64,000 nucleotides of DNA from contig JBQNBC010000001.1 in NCBI GenBank assembly GCA_052170135.1, positions 124,001-188,000 of the forward strand. The letters run 5' to 3'. This DNA comes from Wolinella sp052170135 (lineage in GTDB: Bacteria; Campylobacterota; Campylobacteria; Campylobacterales; Helicobacteraceae). Made by a program: the position numbers and the translations under genes. Positions 42,342 through 50,883 of the stretch are shown one piece after another (positions within the stretch are counted from its first letter, which is position 1; every line of letters begins with the position of its first letter). Under the pieces are notes generated by a model. That model did not search any database and was not told where the DNA came from. It saw only the letters and a list, made by a program, of their open reading frames with translations.

Positions 42342-43072
42342 TGGAAAAAGCCTACAAACTCCTAAGCCAGCAGCTAAAAATATCAAACAATGAAGCAAAG
42401 GCACTAATCGATCGTGGTGCAGTAAGTGTCAATGGCGCAAAAATCAATATTGCGCGTACACTATTTGCACCTAATACAAAGTTTGTCGTTAGCGAGATTC
42501 CAATGGCACGTGTGATTTTCAAAGATGAAAATCTACTAGCACTTGATAAGCCGGCATTCATAAACTCAGAGGAGCTACTAAAAGAGTATAAAAGCTCAGG
42601 CTGGACATTACTGCACAGACTAGATCGTGAGACTAGTGGCGTGATTTTACTAGTGCAAGATGGTAGCGAGTTTCATAAAAAAGCAAAGGCAGAGTTTAAA
42701 GCACAACATGTCTACAAGGAGTATAGCGCGATTGTAGAGGGGCTTGTTAGCGAGGAGATGGAGATCACAAAGCCAATTCTCGTGATCAAAGGTCGCACCG
42801 CTAAAGCAAGAATCTCAAAAGATGGAGAAAGCGCACACACAAGAATCGAACCAATCGCACACGAAGGCAAGCGCACTCAGCTAAAAGTGGTCATAAAAAC
42901 TGGTAAAACACATCAAATACGAGTGCATCTAGCGAGCATAAACCATCCAATAATAGGTGATACACTCTATGGGGGGAGAGAATCAAAAAGAGTAATGCTC
43001 CATGCACATAAGATTTCCATTCTTGGCTATGAAATAACATCACCACTACCAAAAGAGTTTTTCTTTAGCTAG
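42341..43072 (+). CDS. RluA-family rRNA/tRNA pseudouridine synthase
   Basis: 243 residues: an S4 RNA-binding domain (LSQQLKISNNEAKALIDRGAVSVNG) and a catalytic domain with the active-site Asp in LLHRLDRETSGVILL, then YKEYSAIVEG, RTQLKVVIKTGKTHQIRVHLA and HPIIGDTLYGG. Orthologue of HP0956. Which uridine it modifies cannot be told. In H. pylori the next gene in this order is lgt (HP0955); here a three-gene signalling module lies between. Confidence 0.92.
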   Translation: MEKAYKLLSQQLKISNNEAKALIDRGAVSVNGAKINIARTLFAPNTKFVVSEIPMARVIFKDENLLALDKPAFINSEELLKEYKSSGWTLLHRLDRETSGVILLVQDGSEFHKKAKAEFKAQHVYKEYSAIVEGLVSEEMEITKPILVIKGRTAKARISKDGESAHTRIEPIAHEGKRTQLKVVIKTGKTHQIRVHLASINHPIIGDTLYGGRESKRVMLHAHKISILGYEITSPLPKEFFFS

Positions 43073-43138
43073 AATTTATGAAGTATTTTTAAATAAAAAA
43101 GTAAGATACATTGCCACAATTAGCCACAAAGGGTTAGC

Positions 43139-44734
43139 ATGTTTTTAAAATCATTCCGCGCAAAGGCAATCTTTACACTATTTACATTCTTCATCTCTGG
43201 CACGATAGGGCTATACCTATTTCTTTCCCATGATTATGAAGAGATGTCAAAGAGAAGTGCAAATAAATCACTCTTAATGCTTAGCGATTCTATCTTTCAG
43301 ACGTTGCGCCTCAGTATGAACTTTGGCGATAGAGCCGTGCTTGATGATGTTGTCAATAGCGCGAAGGGGATCCAAGGTGTAAAAGTACTTGAAGTATACA
43401 AGTCAAATGAAGTCATATCATTTTTCGGGCTCAATGATACCTTTACAAACAATCCTGAAATAAAAAGGATTTTTGAAAAGCGTAATCAAGAGATAAAAGA
43501 GCTCTATCAAAATGACGAACACATCATCAGGCTGCTAAAGCCACTAGCAGCTGATGAGAGTTGTCTCGCTTGCCATGTTACTTCTAAAGAAGGCGATATT
43601 CTAGGTGTAATGGATTTGGAATTCTCGCTCAACGAGACAGACAAAGAGATAGGCGACTCAAAAAGATCAATCCTAATTGCTATGGCAATAGCTGTAATAC
43701 TTGGAGTGCTTGGGCTTTGGATATTTTTCACCAAAGAGCTAATAACACCGCTAAACAATCTAATCGCTATGGCAAAAGATCTATCCATGGGCGAAGGCGA
43801 CCTCACAAAGCGACTAAAAATTAAGGGTGAAGACGAAGTAAGTCAAGCCTCAAAATATATAAATACATTTATAGAAAAAATTCAAAGCACTGTCGCTGTC
43901 GCAAAAGAGACATCGGGACAGAATCTAAACATGGGAGATGAGCTATCTAGAAACTCTGCTGTGCTCGCCAAAAACTCTCACGAACAACTAGAATTCATCG
44001 AGTCTATAAATGAGCTAACGCAAGAAATAGGTGGGAATCTCGACATAACAGAGGAATATGCTGTATCAACCACACAAGATCTTGATGCAACACGAAGAAC
44101 ACTTGAGGGGTTTGCCGAGAATCTATCTAATGTCGTTGATATGATTGCGCGCGATTCTGAAAATCAAGCGCAGCTTGTCGAGAAAATACACTCGCTAATC
44201 GAACAAGCAAATCAGATTCGAGAGGTATTGACAGTCATAGCAGATATCGCCGATCAGACAAATCTCCTAGCCCTAAATGCTGCTATAGAGGCGGCGCGTG
44301 CTGGTGAGCATGGACGTGGATTTGCTGTTGTTGCTGATGAAGTGCGAAAACTAGCAGAGCGCACACAAAAGTCATTAAGCGAAATCCGCGCAACTACAAA
44401 CATCATCACACAAAGCATAGACGACGTAAGCGAGGAGATAAAGACCGCATCACAAGACATAATGGAAGTCTCAAATCAGGCTTCAAATCTAATAACTAGT
44501 GCAAACGAAACGCGTGAAAAGCTAGACCACACAATGAATACATCATCTAGTGTGGTACAAAAGAGCACACTGATAGCGACAAGAACAAAAGAGCTAATTG
44601 AAATGATGGGATACATCGTCAAGCTAGCCGAAGATACGAAAGAAGTAGGTGGAGGGCTAGATAAAATTGCCAATGGAATAGTAAATAAAACGATAGAGCT
44701 AGATAAAGAGCTACAAAGCTTCAAGGTGAAGTGA
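43139..44734 (+). CDS. Methyl-accepting chemotaxis protein with periplasmic CxxCH haem motif
   Basis: Inner-membrane chemoreceptor of 531 residues. TM1 at about 10-30, periplasmic sensor 31-175, TM2 at about 176-198, HAMP 199-250, cytoplasmic helical hairpin with the tip IADIADQTNLLALNAAIEAA and RGFAVVADEVRKLAERT. The sensor contains SCLACHVTSKEGD (C142, C145, H146), a covalent c-type haem site, preceded by IIRLLKPLAADE and followed by LGVMDLEFSL. Geobacter receptors GSU0582 and GSU0935 are known haem sensors of this sort. Redox or gas sensing is inferred. Two downstream genes follow within 1 bp or overlap. Confidence 0.88.
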   Translation: MFLKSFRAKAIFTLFTFFISGTIGLYLFLSHDYEEMSKRSANKSLLMLSDSIFQTLRLSMNFGDRAVLDDVVNSAKGIQGVKVLEVYKSNEVISFFGLNDTFTNNPEIKRIFEKRNQEIKELYQNDEHIIRLLKPLAADESCLACHVTSKEGDILGVMDLEFSLNETDKEIGDSKRSILIAMAIAVILGVLGLWIFFTKELITPLNNLIAMAKDLSMGEGDLTKRLKIKGEDEVSQASKYINTFIEKIQSTVAVAKETSGQNLNMGDELSRNSAVLAKNSHEQLEFIESINELTQEIGGNLDITEEYAVSTTQDLDATRRTLEGFAENLSNVVDMIARDSENQAQLVEKIHSLIEQANQIREVLTVIADIADQTNLLALNAAIEAARAGEHGRGFAVVADEVRKLAERTQKSLSEIRATTNIITQSIDDVSEEIKTASQDIMEVSNQASNLITSANETREKLDHTMNTSSSVVQKSTLIATRTKELIEMMGYIVKLAEDTKEVGGGLDKIANGIVNKTIELDKELQSFKVK

Positions 44735-44735
44735 G

Positions 44736-46442
44736 TTGGGTAACGAAGAGCTAAAAGAAGTAACGGAGGTCGCCAAAAAGCTAACCCTCCTATACGTCGA
44801 GGACGATGCCATGGCTCGAGGTCTGCTGAAGCGCAGACTGGATATGATTTTTGGTGTAGTGAGGGAGGCTAGCAACGGCGAAGAGGGGCTTGAGAGATTT
44901 CGTCAAGGTGGAATTGATATCATCATCTCTGACAATGTCATGCCTATCATGAACGGAATCGACATGATACGAGAAATCCGCAAAAGCGACCAAAAAGTCC
45001 CAATAATCATCACAACAGCATTTATAGATACGGACTACCTAATGGAGGCGATAAACCTCGGCGTAACACAGTTTGTTGCAAAGCCAGTTTCGGTGCAGCA
45101 TCTGCTAAATGCAATAAAGATTGCTATACAACGCGTAGTTTTAGAGAATCTAACTCAAAAATCAAAAGAACAGGAAATAGAGCTTTTGCGATTCCACGAT
45201 CGCTATCATTCATCTCAACAAGAAGTGGCGCGTCGCAAAGAGAGAAACCTAATAAAAAATGACTATTATCTGCAAAGCATAAAAGACAAAAATGGCGAAG
45301 AATGGATCTTTGACATACTATATCGCCCACTGGAGATTCTCAGTGGGGATAGCTACTCTGCACGAATGATAGGCGATGGTCGGGTGGTACTTTTTGTCAT
45401 TGATGGTATGGGCAAGGGGTTGTCTGCATCAATAGCTACTACGCTATCTATCGCGTTTTTAAATCATCTCGTAGATGAAGTGCTAAAAAGTGGCAGTTTC
45501 TGCATTGAGAAGCTCGTTGCAGACTATATGCAATTTATACAAAAGGAGCTACTAGAGGAGGAGGTGATTAGTGTTGGATTCTACGATTTTGACTTCATAC
45601 AGGGGAATTTAAACTACATCACGCTTGGCATGCCATCAATGCTGATTGTCGATTCTTCACATTCGATCATGCGCATAAAATCCTCAGCACCGCCGCTTAT
45701 GAAGTACTCGCCTGCACCAAAAGCAAGAACACTCTCTATTGATACAATAGAGAAAGTACTTTTATATAGCGATGGACTAAACGAGGCCACGATAGATGAA
45801 ACTCATCTTTATGGCGAGATTTTGTCGGAGCATTTTTTACAATGCCGATTCCTAAGCGAACTTGATGCAAAGTTTAAAAAATGCGTCGAATCCGCAGACG
45901 ATGATATTACTGTATTTTGGGTGCGTAAGATCCCAAAGAATCCTTCCGATTCTCGTGAATTTGAGATAACCACGTCGCTTGATGAGGTGCATAAGCTAAG
46001 CGATATGATAGAAGGTGAGGTAGAAAGCTTTGGTATAGATGACGTGAACGCGACCACACGATTTGCTACGGCATTTACAGAGATGCTGATGAATGCATAT
46101 GAGCATGGAAATCTAGGCATAAAGCGACTAGACAAGGATCGTCTCATTCAAGATGGCAAATATGATGAATACCTAGCCACACATGGGACTAGCGAACAGA
46201 AAATACACGTATGCCTAAAGCGTTACGAGGAGCACGGGGCAAATCTTCTTTCATGCGAGATTCTTGACGAGGGAGCTGGCTTTGATATGCAAGGACATCT
46301 ACAAAGCATACAAAATGAGCCAGAGACGCTAACAAGTGGGCGTGGCATACGCCTCACAAAGCGACTAGTCGACCAGCTGTGCTTTAAAAATGGTGGGCGA
46401 ATGTCGCAGTTCATAGTGGTTGCAAGCAACAAGGAAACATAG
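44736..46442 (+). CDS. Response regulator fused to PP2C phosphatase and HATPase (HsbR/RsbU-like)
   Basis: 568-residue cytoplasmic protein with three domains. Receiver at 15-130: DD23-24, D66 in IISDNVMP and K116 in VAKPV. PP2C/SpoIIE phosphatase at about 190-400: SGDSYSA, VIDGMGKG, SDGLNE and DDDITVF supply the metal-binding acids. GHKL ATPase at 430-565: TEMLMNAYEHGN (N box), DEGAGFD and GRGI, as in RsbW/SpoIIAB. Pseudomonas HsbR has this same order and acts on the STAS protein HsbA. The start is TTG 44736 with AAGGTGA upstream, 1 base after the MCP stop. It overlaps the STAS gene by 1 bp. Confidence 0.88.
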   Translation: MGNEELKEVTEVAKKLTLLYVEDDAMARGLLKRRLDMIFGVVREASNGEEGLERFRQGGIDIIISDNVMPIMNGIDMIREIRKSDQKVPIIITTAFIDTDYLMEAINLGVTQFVAKPVSVQHLLNAIKIAIQRVVLENLTQKSKEQEIELLRFHDRYHSSQQEVARRKERNLIKNDYYLQSIKDKNGEEWIFDILYRPLEILSGDSYSARMIGDGRVVLFVIDGMGKGLSASIATTLSIAFLNHLVDEVLKSGSFCIEKLVADYMQFIQKELLEEEVISVGFYDFDFIQGNLNYITLGMPSMLIVDSSHSIMRIKSSAPPLMKYSPAPKARTLSIDTIEKVLLYSDGLNEATIDETHLYGEILSEHFLQCRFLSELDAKFKKCVESADDDITVFWVRKIPKNPSDSREFEITTSLDEVHKLSDMIEGEVESFGIDDVNATTRFATAFTEMLMNAYEHGNLGIKRLDKDRLIQDGKYDEYLATHGTSEQKIHVCLKRYEEHGANLLSCEILDEGAGFDMQGHLQSIQNEPETLTSGRGIRLTKRLVDQLCFKNGGRMSQFIVVASNKET

Positions 46443-46741
46443 TGGAAATTGAAAAACTCAGCGATTCTTTGATTGCAATCAAAGGCGATGTAAAGCTTGA
46501 GCGCGACTACCAATATATACGACAATATCTCATATCACTAATCTCAAACGGCGCAAGAATCCTAGATATAAAAATCATCAGCGCATCATCTCTTCCATCA
46601 TCGCTCATAGGCTACTTCTTAAAACTTTTGCACAAGGATAAAATAGACCTGAGCATAGGCGTTGGAAACGATAGACTCTATGCGCTCTTTGCCGAGCTTG
46701 GATTGCTTGATGAGCTGAAAATATCCTACTTTGGAGAATAA
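46442..46741 (+). CDS. STAS-domain anti-sigma antagonist-like protein (HsbA-like)
   Basis: 99 residues with a STAS fold: IAIKGDVKLE, then strand and loop ARILDIKIISASSLPSSLIGYFLKLL, where S53/S54 in LPSSLIG takes the place of the phosphorylated Ser in DSSGLG of SpoIIAA/RsbV, and a final helix (RLYALFAELGLLDELKI). It would be phosphorylated by the GHKL domain and dephosphorylated by the PP2C domain of the preceding protein. The partner (an anti-sigma factor, FlgM or another protein) is not in the window. The start is GTG 46442. Confidence 0.78.
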   Translation: MEIEKLSDSLIAIKGDVKLERDYQYIRQYLISLISNGARILDIKIISASSLPSSLIGYFLKLLHKDKIDLSIGVGNDRLYALFAELGLLDELKISYFGE

Positions 46742-46745
46742 AATA

Positions 46746-47558
46746 GTGGAGTGGAAATATATATATAATCACTTTGATCCAGTAGCCTTTGGGCTGTTTG
46801 GTATCAATATCCATTGGTATGGAATAGCCTACGTACTAGCACTCCTAGTCGCGCTTGGCATGGCAAAGTGGATTGTTAAGCGCGATTTTTATCCACTCTC
46901 AAACGAGCAACTTGATAGCTACTTTTTATGGGTTGAAATCGGCGTGATTCTTGGCGCACGCCTTGGCTATATCATCTTTTACGACCCACAAGCCGTTTAT
47001 TATCTAGCAAATCCTTGGCAGATTTTTAATCCATTTAAAAACGGTGAATTTGTCGGCATACGTGGCATGAGCTATCATGGCGCAGTAGTTGGATTCCTTA
47101 TTGCATCATGGCTATTTGCAAAAAAGAGAGGAATCTCATTTTGGCTGCTTATGGATCTAGTCGGGATTTCCGTCCCACTTGGCTATGTCTTTGGCAGAAT
47201 TGGAAACTTCCTAAACCAAGAGCTAGTAGGACGTGCTACAGACGCGCCATGGGGGATTTATGTTGCTGGTATTTTACGCCACCCAAGCCAACTATATGAG
47301 GCATTTTTAGAGGGTGTGGTTGTATTTGCGATTCTCTATTTTTGGCGCACACGCACGAAATTCATCGGTCAACTTGGGCTGATGTATCTTATGCTTTATG
47401 CATTTGCAAGATTTATAGCGGAGTTTTGGCGAGAGCCAGATTCTCAGCTTGGTTTTATCCTTACCGGCGTTACCATGGGGCAATTGCTCAGCCTTAGCAT
47501 GGCGATTCCTTGCCTATTTCTATGGACACATCTCGCCAACAAGAACAAAGTTGCTTAG
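46746..47558 (+). CDS. lgt: Prolipoprotein diacylglyceryl transferase
   Basis: Integral membrane enzyme that adds diacylglycerol to the lipobox cysteine, the first step of lipoprotein maturation. Seven hydrophobic helices; IHWYGIAYVLALL, ARLGYIIFYD, MSYHGAVVGF and the signature GRIGNFLNQELVGR are present. The start chosen is GTG 46746 (MEWKYIYNHFDPVAF), 9 bases after GGAG and aligning with H. pylori Lgt; an in-frame TTG at 46731 lies inside that ribosome binding site. 270 residues. It is needed for FlgH, encoded at 55962. Confidence 0.94.
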   Translation: MEWKYIYNHFDPVAFGLFGINIHWYGIAYVLALLVALGMAKWIVKRDFYPLSNEQLDSYFLWVEIGVILGARLGYIIFYDPQAVYYLANPWQIFNPFKNGEFVGIRGMSYHGAVVGFLIASWLFAKKRGISFWLLMDLVGISVPLGYVFGRIGNFLNQELVGRATDAPWGIYVAGILRHPSQLYEAFLEGVVVFAILYFWRTRTKFIGQLGLMYLMLYAFARFIAEFWREPDSQLGFILTGVTMGQLLSLSMAIPCLFLWTHLANKNKVA

Positions 47559-47613
47559 TTAAAGAATCTGTAGATTTACTTCATAAAACATCAATGCAAA
47601 GATAACACTGTAG

Positions 47614-48411
47614 CTACAAAATCATTCGCTGTGTTCTCTTTGACTTTGACCGATTTTGCATGTCCTTTGGAGAGCTAAAATGTATCAAGTCCTCCGTGCT
47701 TACCACGTCGTCTGGCACATGCCTTAGTGATTCTTCAAACACCCTTAACGCAGTCAACGCATCAGCATAGGCGCGATGCGAGACGGCTGTATTTATCCCT
47801 AAAAACTCATTCAAAAATGACAATCCATATCGCTCAGATACAATTGTTTTTCTAGCAAGATCGATTGTGCATAGTCTACGATTCTTGATTATTGGTAGCT
47901 GCACTCGACGCATCATCGCACTTAAAAAGCTGTAATCAAAGCTCGCATTGTGTGCCACAAAGACAGAATCGCTCAAAAACAGGCGAAAATGCGCTAGCAC
48001 ATCACGCATACTTGGTGCGTCCTTTAGCATATCTTGCGTAATTCCAGTTATCTTTGTGATGTATTCTGGGACATCTTTTGAATAGATAAAACTCTCAAAT
48101 CTATCAATAATTTCACCATTTTGATAGAGAATAGCCCCTAGCTCGATTGCTTGATCTTTTTGTGGTAAAGAGCCATTTGTCTCTACATCTACTATGCAAA
48201 ATCTCTGCTCTTTATAAGGAGTTTCACTCGTGGAGAATCCAATATATCCATCTCGCTCCACCAGTGGCAATCCAGATATTTTTAGCAACTCATATTCACT
48301 CTCTGTATCCACATACAGCCCGGCCACTGCACATATCGCATTCATAAACTCATCACGTTTCATGCGCGTATGCGAAAGTCGATCAATTAACCTATCGTAG
48401 CGATTTGACAT
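47614..48411 (-). CDS. DnaQ-like 3'-5' exonuclease (DEDDh)
   Basis: 265 residues. About 70 N-terminal residues precede the exonuclease fold. ExoI CIVDVETNGSLP, ExoII FVAHNASFDYSFLSAMMRR and ExoIII SHRAYADALTALRVF give the DEDDh set. ITKITGITQDML is also typical of polymerase III epsilon subunits and exonuclease families such as RNase T. It could be the proofreading subunit or an auxiliary nuclease. It overlaps trpF by 20 bp. Confidence 0.85.
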   Translation of the reverse strand: MSNRYDRLIDRLSHTRMKRDEFMNAICAVAGLYVDTESEYELLKISGLPLVERDGYIGFSTSETPYKEQRFCIVDVETNGSLPQKDQAIELGAILYQNGEIIDRFESFIYSKDVPEYITKITGITQDMLKDAPSMRDVLAHFRLFLSDSVFVAHNASFDYSFLSAMMRRVQLPIIKNRRLCTIDLARKTIVSERYGLSFLNEFLGINTAVSHRAYADALTALRVFEESLRHVPDDVVSTEDLIHFSSPKDMQNRSKSKRTQRMIL

Positions 48412-48994
48412 TTGATATTAGTCGCTCCATTTTTACATGGTCTTTGTATCCTTTTTTGGATTCTATGCTACTACTTACATCTACGCCATAGAAGCCAAAA
48501 GAGGCGATTTCATTGATATTTTCATTCGATATCCCACCAGCTAGGATTATCTCCTCGCACTTAATGCCTCTAAACCACTCAAGTGGCAGTCGTTTCCCCT
48601 CTCCGCCATACCCAGCGACAAAAGAATCAACCAAACAAAAGCCCGCATGTTGTGCGATTAACAGATCCTTTTGTGAGGATATTCTAAAAGCCTTAATAAT
48701 AGGAATCGTGAAAGACGCATCAAGTAACATCTCATCATGTATCTGAGCCAAGCTAAGCCCACTAGCATGATAAATCTCCTCCACCTCATCTGCGCTAGTC
48801 CCGGCAAATACTCCAACTTTCACTACAAATGGTGGTAGCATAGCAATGATTTCTCGCGCACGCTCTTTTGTAATATAACGTGGACTTTTTGGATAAAAGA
48901 CAAAGCCAAGCGCATCCGCACCAAAACTACAAGCTGTTCTTGCATCATCTATATTTGTTATGCCACAAATCTTTATCTTCATCGGCTTTGCCAT
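48392..48994 (-). CDS. trpF: Phosphoribosylanthranilate isomerase
   Basis: Third step of tryptophan synthesis from anthranilate. Single (alpha/beta)8 barrel of about 200 residues: KIKICGITNIDDA (catalytic Cys), ADALGFVFYPKSPRYI, VKVGVFAG, SLAQIHDE, ILAGGISNENI and GVDVSSSIESKKG. No other trp gene is nearby. H. pylori has TrpC fused to TrpF, so this separate copy is different. Start: ATG 48994 or 48982; neither has a clear ribosome binding site. Confidence 0.92.
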   Translation of the reverse strand: MAKPMKIKICGITNIDDARTACSFGADALGFVFYPKSPRYITKERAREIIAMLPPFVVKVGVFAGTSADEVEEIYHASGLSLAQIHDEMLLDASFTIPIIKAFRISSQKDLLIAQHAGFCLVDSFVAGYGGEGKRLPLEWFRGIKCEEIILAGGISNENINEIASFGFYGVDVSSSIESKKGYKDHVKMERLISNVKSLR

Positions 48995-49052
48995 ACGTCT
49001 AACGCACAACTTTCGCAATTGATGCGACTTGGCTCAATTAAAAGCGATATTC

Positions 49053-49694
49053 CTAGCATCTAAGCGACCTAATCGCGCTAGTATAATCGCTCGAGCCAAA
49101 TATATAGCTGCCAGCTACGACTATATCTGCTCCAGATTCCTTTAACGCACTTATATTTTTATCGCTGACGCCACCATCGACCTCAATTAGACAGGCTGAA
49201 TTCTTACGATCTATCATCTCCTTTAGGCGACAGATTTTCAACAACGAAGAATCTATGAATTTCTGTCCACCAAAACCTGGATTGACGCTCATTACCAGCA
49301 CCATATCCACATCCTCGACCAAATATTCAATGCTCGATTCTGGCGTGTGAGGATTTAGTGTGATTGCAGGGCGAATTCCTAGTTTTCTTATATGCTGAAT
49401 AAGCCTGTGTGCGTGCTTTTCCTCCTCAATATGAAAGGAGATAAACTCTGGCGCAAAAGGTGCAAACAGATCGACAAAGAAGGTGTTGTTTTGCACCATC
49501 AGATGTATATCTAGTGGCTTTGTAGCTACTGATTTTATAGCACTTAAAACAGGTGCGCCAAAGGTTAAATTTGGAACAAAATGCCCATCCATAACATCAA
49601 TATGTATATAGTCACAGCCAGCGGCACAAATGGTCTCAATCTCGCTAGAGAGCCTTCCAAAATCAGCCGATAAAACACTCGGAGCTACGAGCAT
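49053..49694 (-). CDS. rpe: Ribulose-phosphate 3-epimerase
   Basis: Interconverts ribulose 5-phosphate and xylulose 5-phosphate in the pentose phosphate pathway. The start is ATG 49694 (MLVAPSVLSADF), 5 bases after GGAGG; the frame runs open to 49775 but that ribosome binding site decides it. Seen: YIHIDVMDGHFVPNLTFG, DIHLMVQN, MSVNPGFGGQKFI, IEVDGGVSDKN and VAGSYIFG. 213 residues. It is divergent from fbp, another sugar-phosphate enzyme, across 144 bp. Confidence 0.96.
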   Translation of the reverse strand: MLVAPSVLSADFGRLSSEIETICAAGCDYIHIDVMDGHFVPNLTFGAPVLSAIKSVATKPLDIHLMVQNNTFFVDLFAPFAPEFISFHIEEEKHAHRLIQHIRKLGIRPAITLNPHTPESSIEYLVEDVDMVLVMSVNPGFGGQKFIDSSLLKICRLKEMIDRKNSACLIEVDGGVSDKNISALKESGADIVVAGSYIFGSSDYTSAIRSLRC

Positions 49695-49838
49695 ATCCCC
49701 CTCCAAAAACATGGCAAGTCGCGTATAGTGCGCGATTGTAACAAACAAAAACTTATGACCTGCGATTTTATTCACTATTTATGCATTTTTAGTCAAGATT
49801 CCTAGCAAAATATTCCTAAGCACAGAGGTTATACCGCC

Positions 49839-50681
49839 ATGTTAAATGATATTTTCGACAAGATCAAAGAAATTGCGCCATATATTCAGGGTGTGATTGG
49901 CGAGAGTTCAGGCGAGTATTTCAATAGCAAAAACGCCACCGGTGACATGCAGCTAAAGGCTGATGTTAAAGCGGATATGGTTATTGAGCAAGAACTTGCA
50001 AATCTCCAAAGTATAAAGGGAATTTGTAGCGAGGAAAAAGATGGGCTAGTTATCCTAAATCCCAATGGCCAATATATGGTCGCCTACGACCCACTAGATG
50101 GTTCATCGCTTGTTGAAGTTAATATGAGCGTTGGGACAATTTTTGGAATCTACGATGGAGAGTTCGCCGCGAAAAATCTAATCGCAAGCGCATATATCGT
50201 CTATGGTCCGGGGATAGAACTAGTCATTGCACACGAAAGTGTAGAGCTGTACACGTTTCAATTTGGACGCTTCGAACACAAGAAGAATCTAAAACTTGGC
50301 GAAAAGGGAAAGCTAAACTCACCAGGTGCCACACAAAAATATTGGCATAAAGCACACAAAGAGCTTATCGATTCTCTCTTTGATGAAGGGTATAGACTAC
50401 GATACTCTGGTGGCATGGTACCCGACTTGCACCATATTTTATTAAAAGGTGGCGGGTTGTTTAGCTACCCTGGCGCAGAAGATAATCCAAAAGGCAAACT
50501 AAGAATGTTATTTGAAGCACTACCATTTGCCTTTATATTTGAAAAAGCAGGTGGCGAGGCAATAGATGGGAAAAAGCGTCTACTTGAGCTATCTTGCGCG
50601 CACCTACATGATACTACTCCATGCTTCTTTGGGAGCAGATACGAGATAGAGCGTGTCCGAGCAGCATACAGAGATATCTAA
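49839..50681 (+). CDS. fbp: Fructose-1,6-bisphosphatase class 1
   Basis: Gluconeogenic phosphatase, important where glycolysis is incomplete as in this phylum. Seen: VKADMVIEQEL, CSEEKDG (metal glutamates), VAYDPLDGSSLVEVN (the signature), GTIFGIYDG, RYSGGMVPDLHHIL and the substrate-binding KLRMLFEALPFAFIFEKAGG. 280 residues, shorter than E. coli Fbp (332) but matching H. pylori. Its last 29 bases overlap the next small gene. Confidence 0.95.
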   Translation: MLNDIFDKIKEIAPYIQGVIGESSGEYFNSKNATGDMQLKADVKADMVIEQELANLQSIKGICSEEKDGLVILNPNGQYMVAYDPLDGSSLVEVNMSVGTIFGIYDGEFAAKNLIASAYIVYGPGIELVIAHESVELYTFQFGRFEHKKNLKLGEKGKLNSPGATQKYWHKAHKELIDSLFDEGYRLRYSGGMVPDLHHILLKGGGLFSYPGAEDNPKGKLRMLFEALPFAFIFEKAGGEAIDGKKRLLELSCAHLHDTTPCFFGSRYEIERVRAAYRDI

Positions 50682-50862
50682 CGAGCTTTTTCTCGCTGAG
50701 CTAGTCAAAAAACGAGAATCCTTGCAAAAATGCCAAGAATCTCGTGCGCTCGATTCTTGTCTAAAATGCCAAAGCGTGCTTGGCTGTGAAACTCGTCAAG
50801 CCTATGTGAAAGCCGTGTACGAAAGCATGAGCAAGGGTCAAACTGGCAACTTTGAATTTTAA
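50653..50862 (+). CDS. Conserved small Cys-rich protein
   Basis: 69 residues, starting at GTG 50653 within the end of fbp. Four cysteines occur in LQKCQES, DSCLKCQSVLGCETR, followed by a strongly conserved-looking tail YVKAVYESMSKGQTGNFEF. Short proteins with this tail occur in other Campylobacterota from general knowledge. The cysteines might bind a metal or form disulfides. It sits between fbp and metG, 10 bp before the metG TTG/ATG region. Function unknown. Confidence 0.75.
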   Translation: MSEQHTEISNELFLAELVKKRESLQKCQESRALDSCLKCQSVLGCETRQAYVKAVYESMSKGQTGNFEF

Positions 50863-50883
50863 TCAACAAACTTGGAGCAACAA

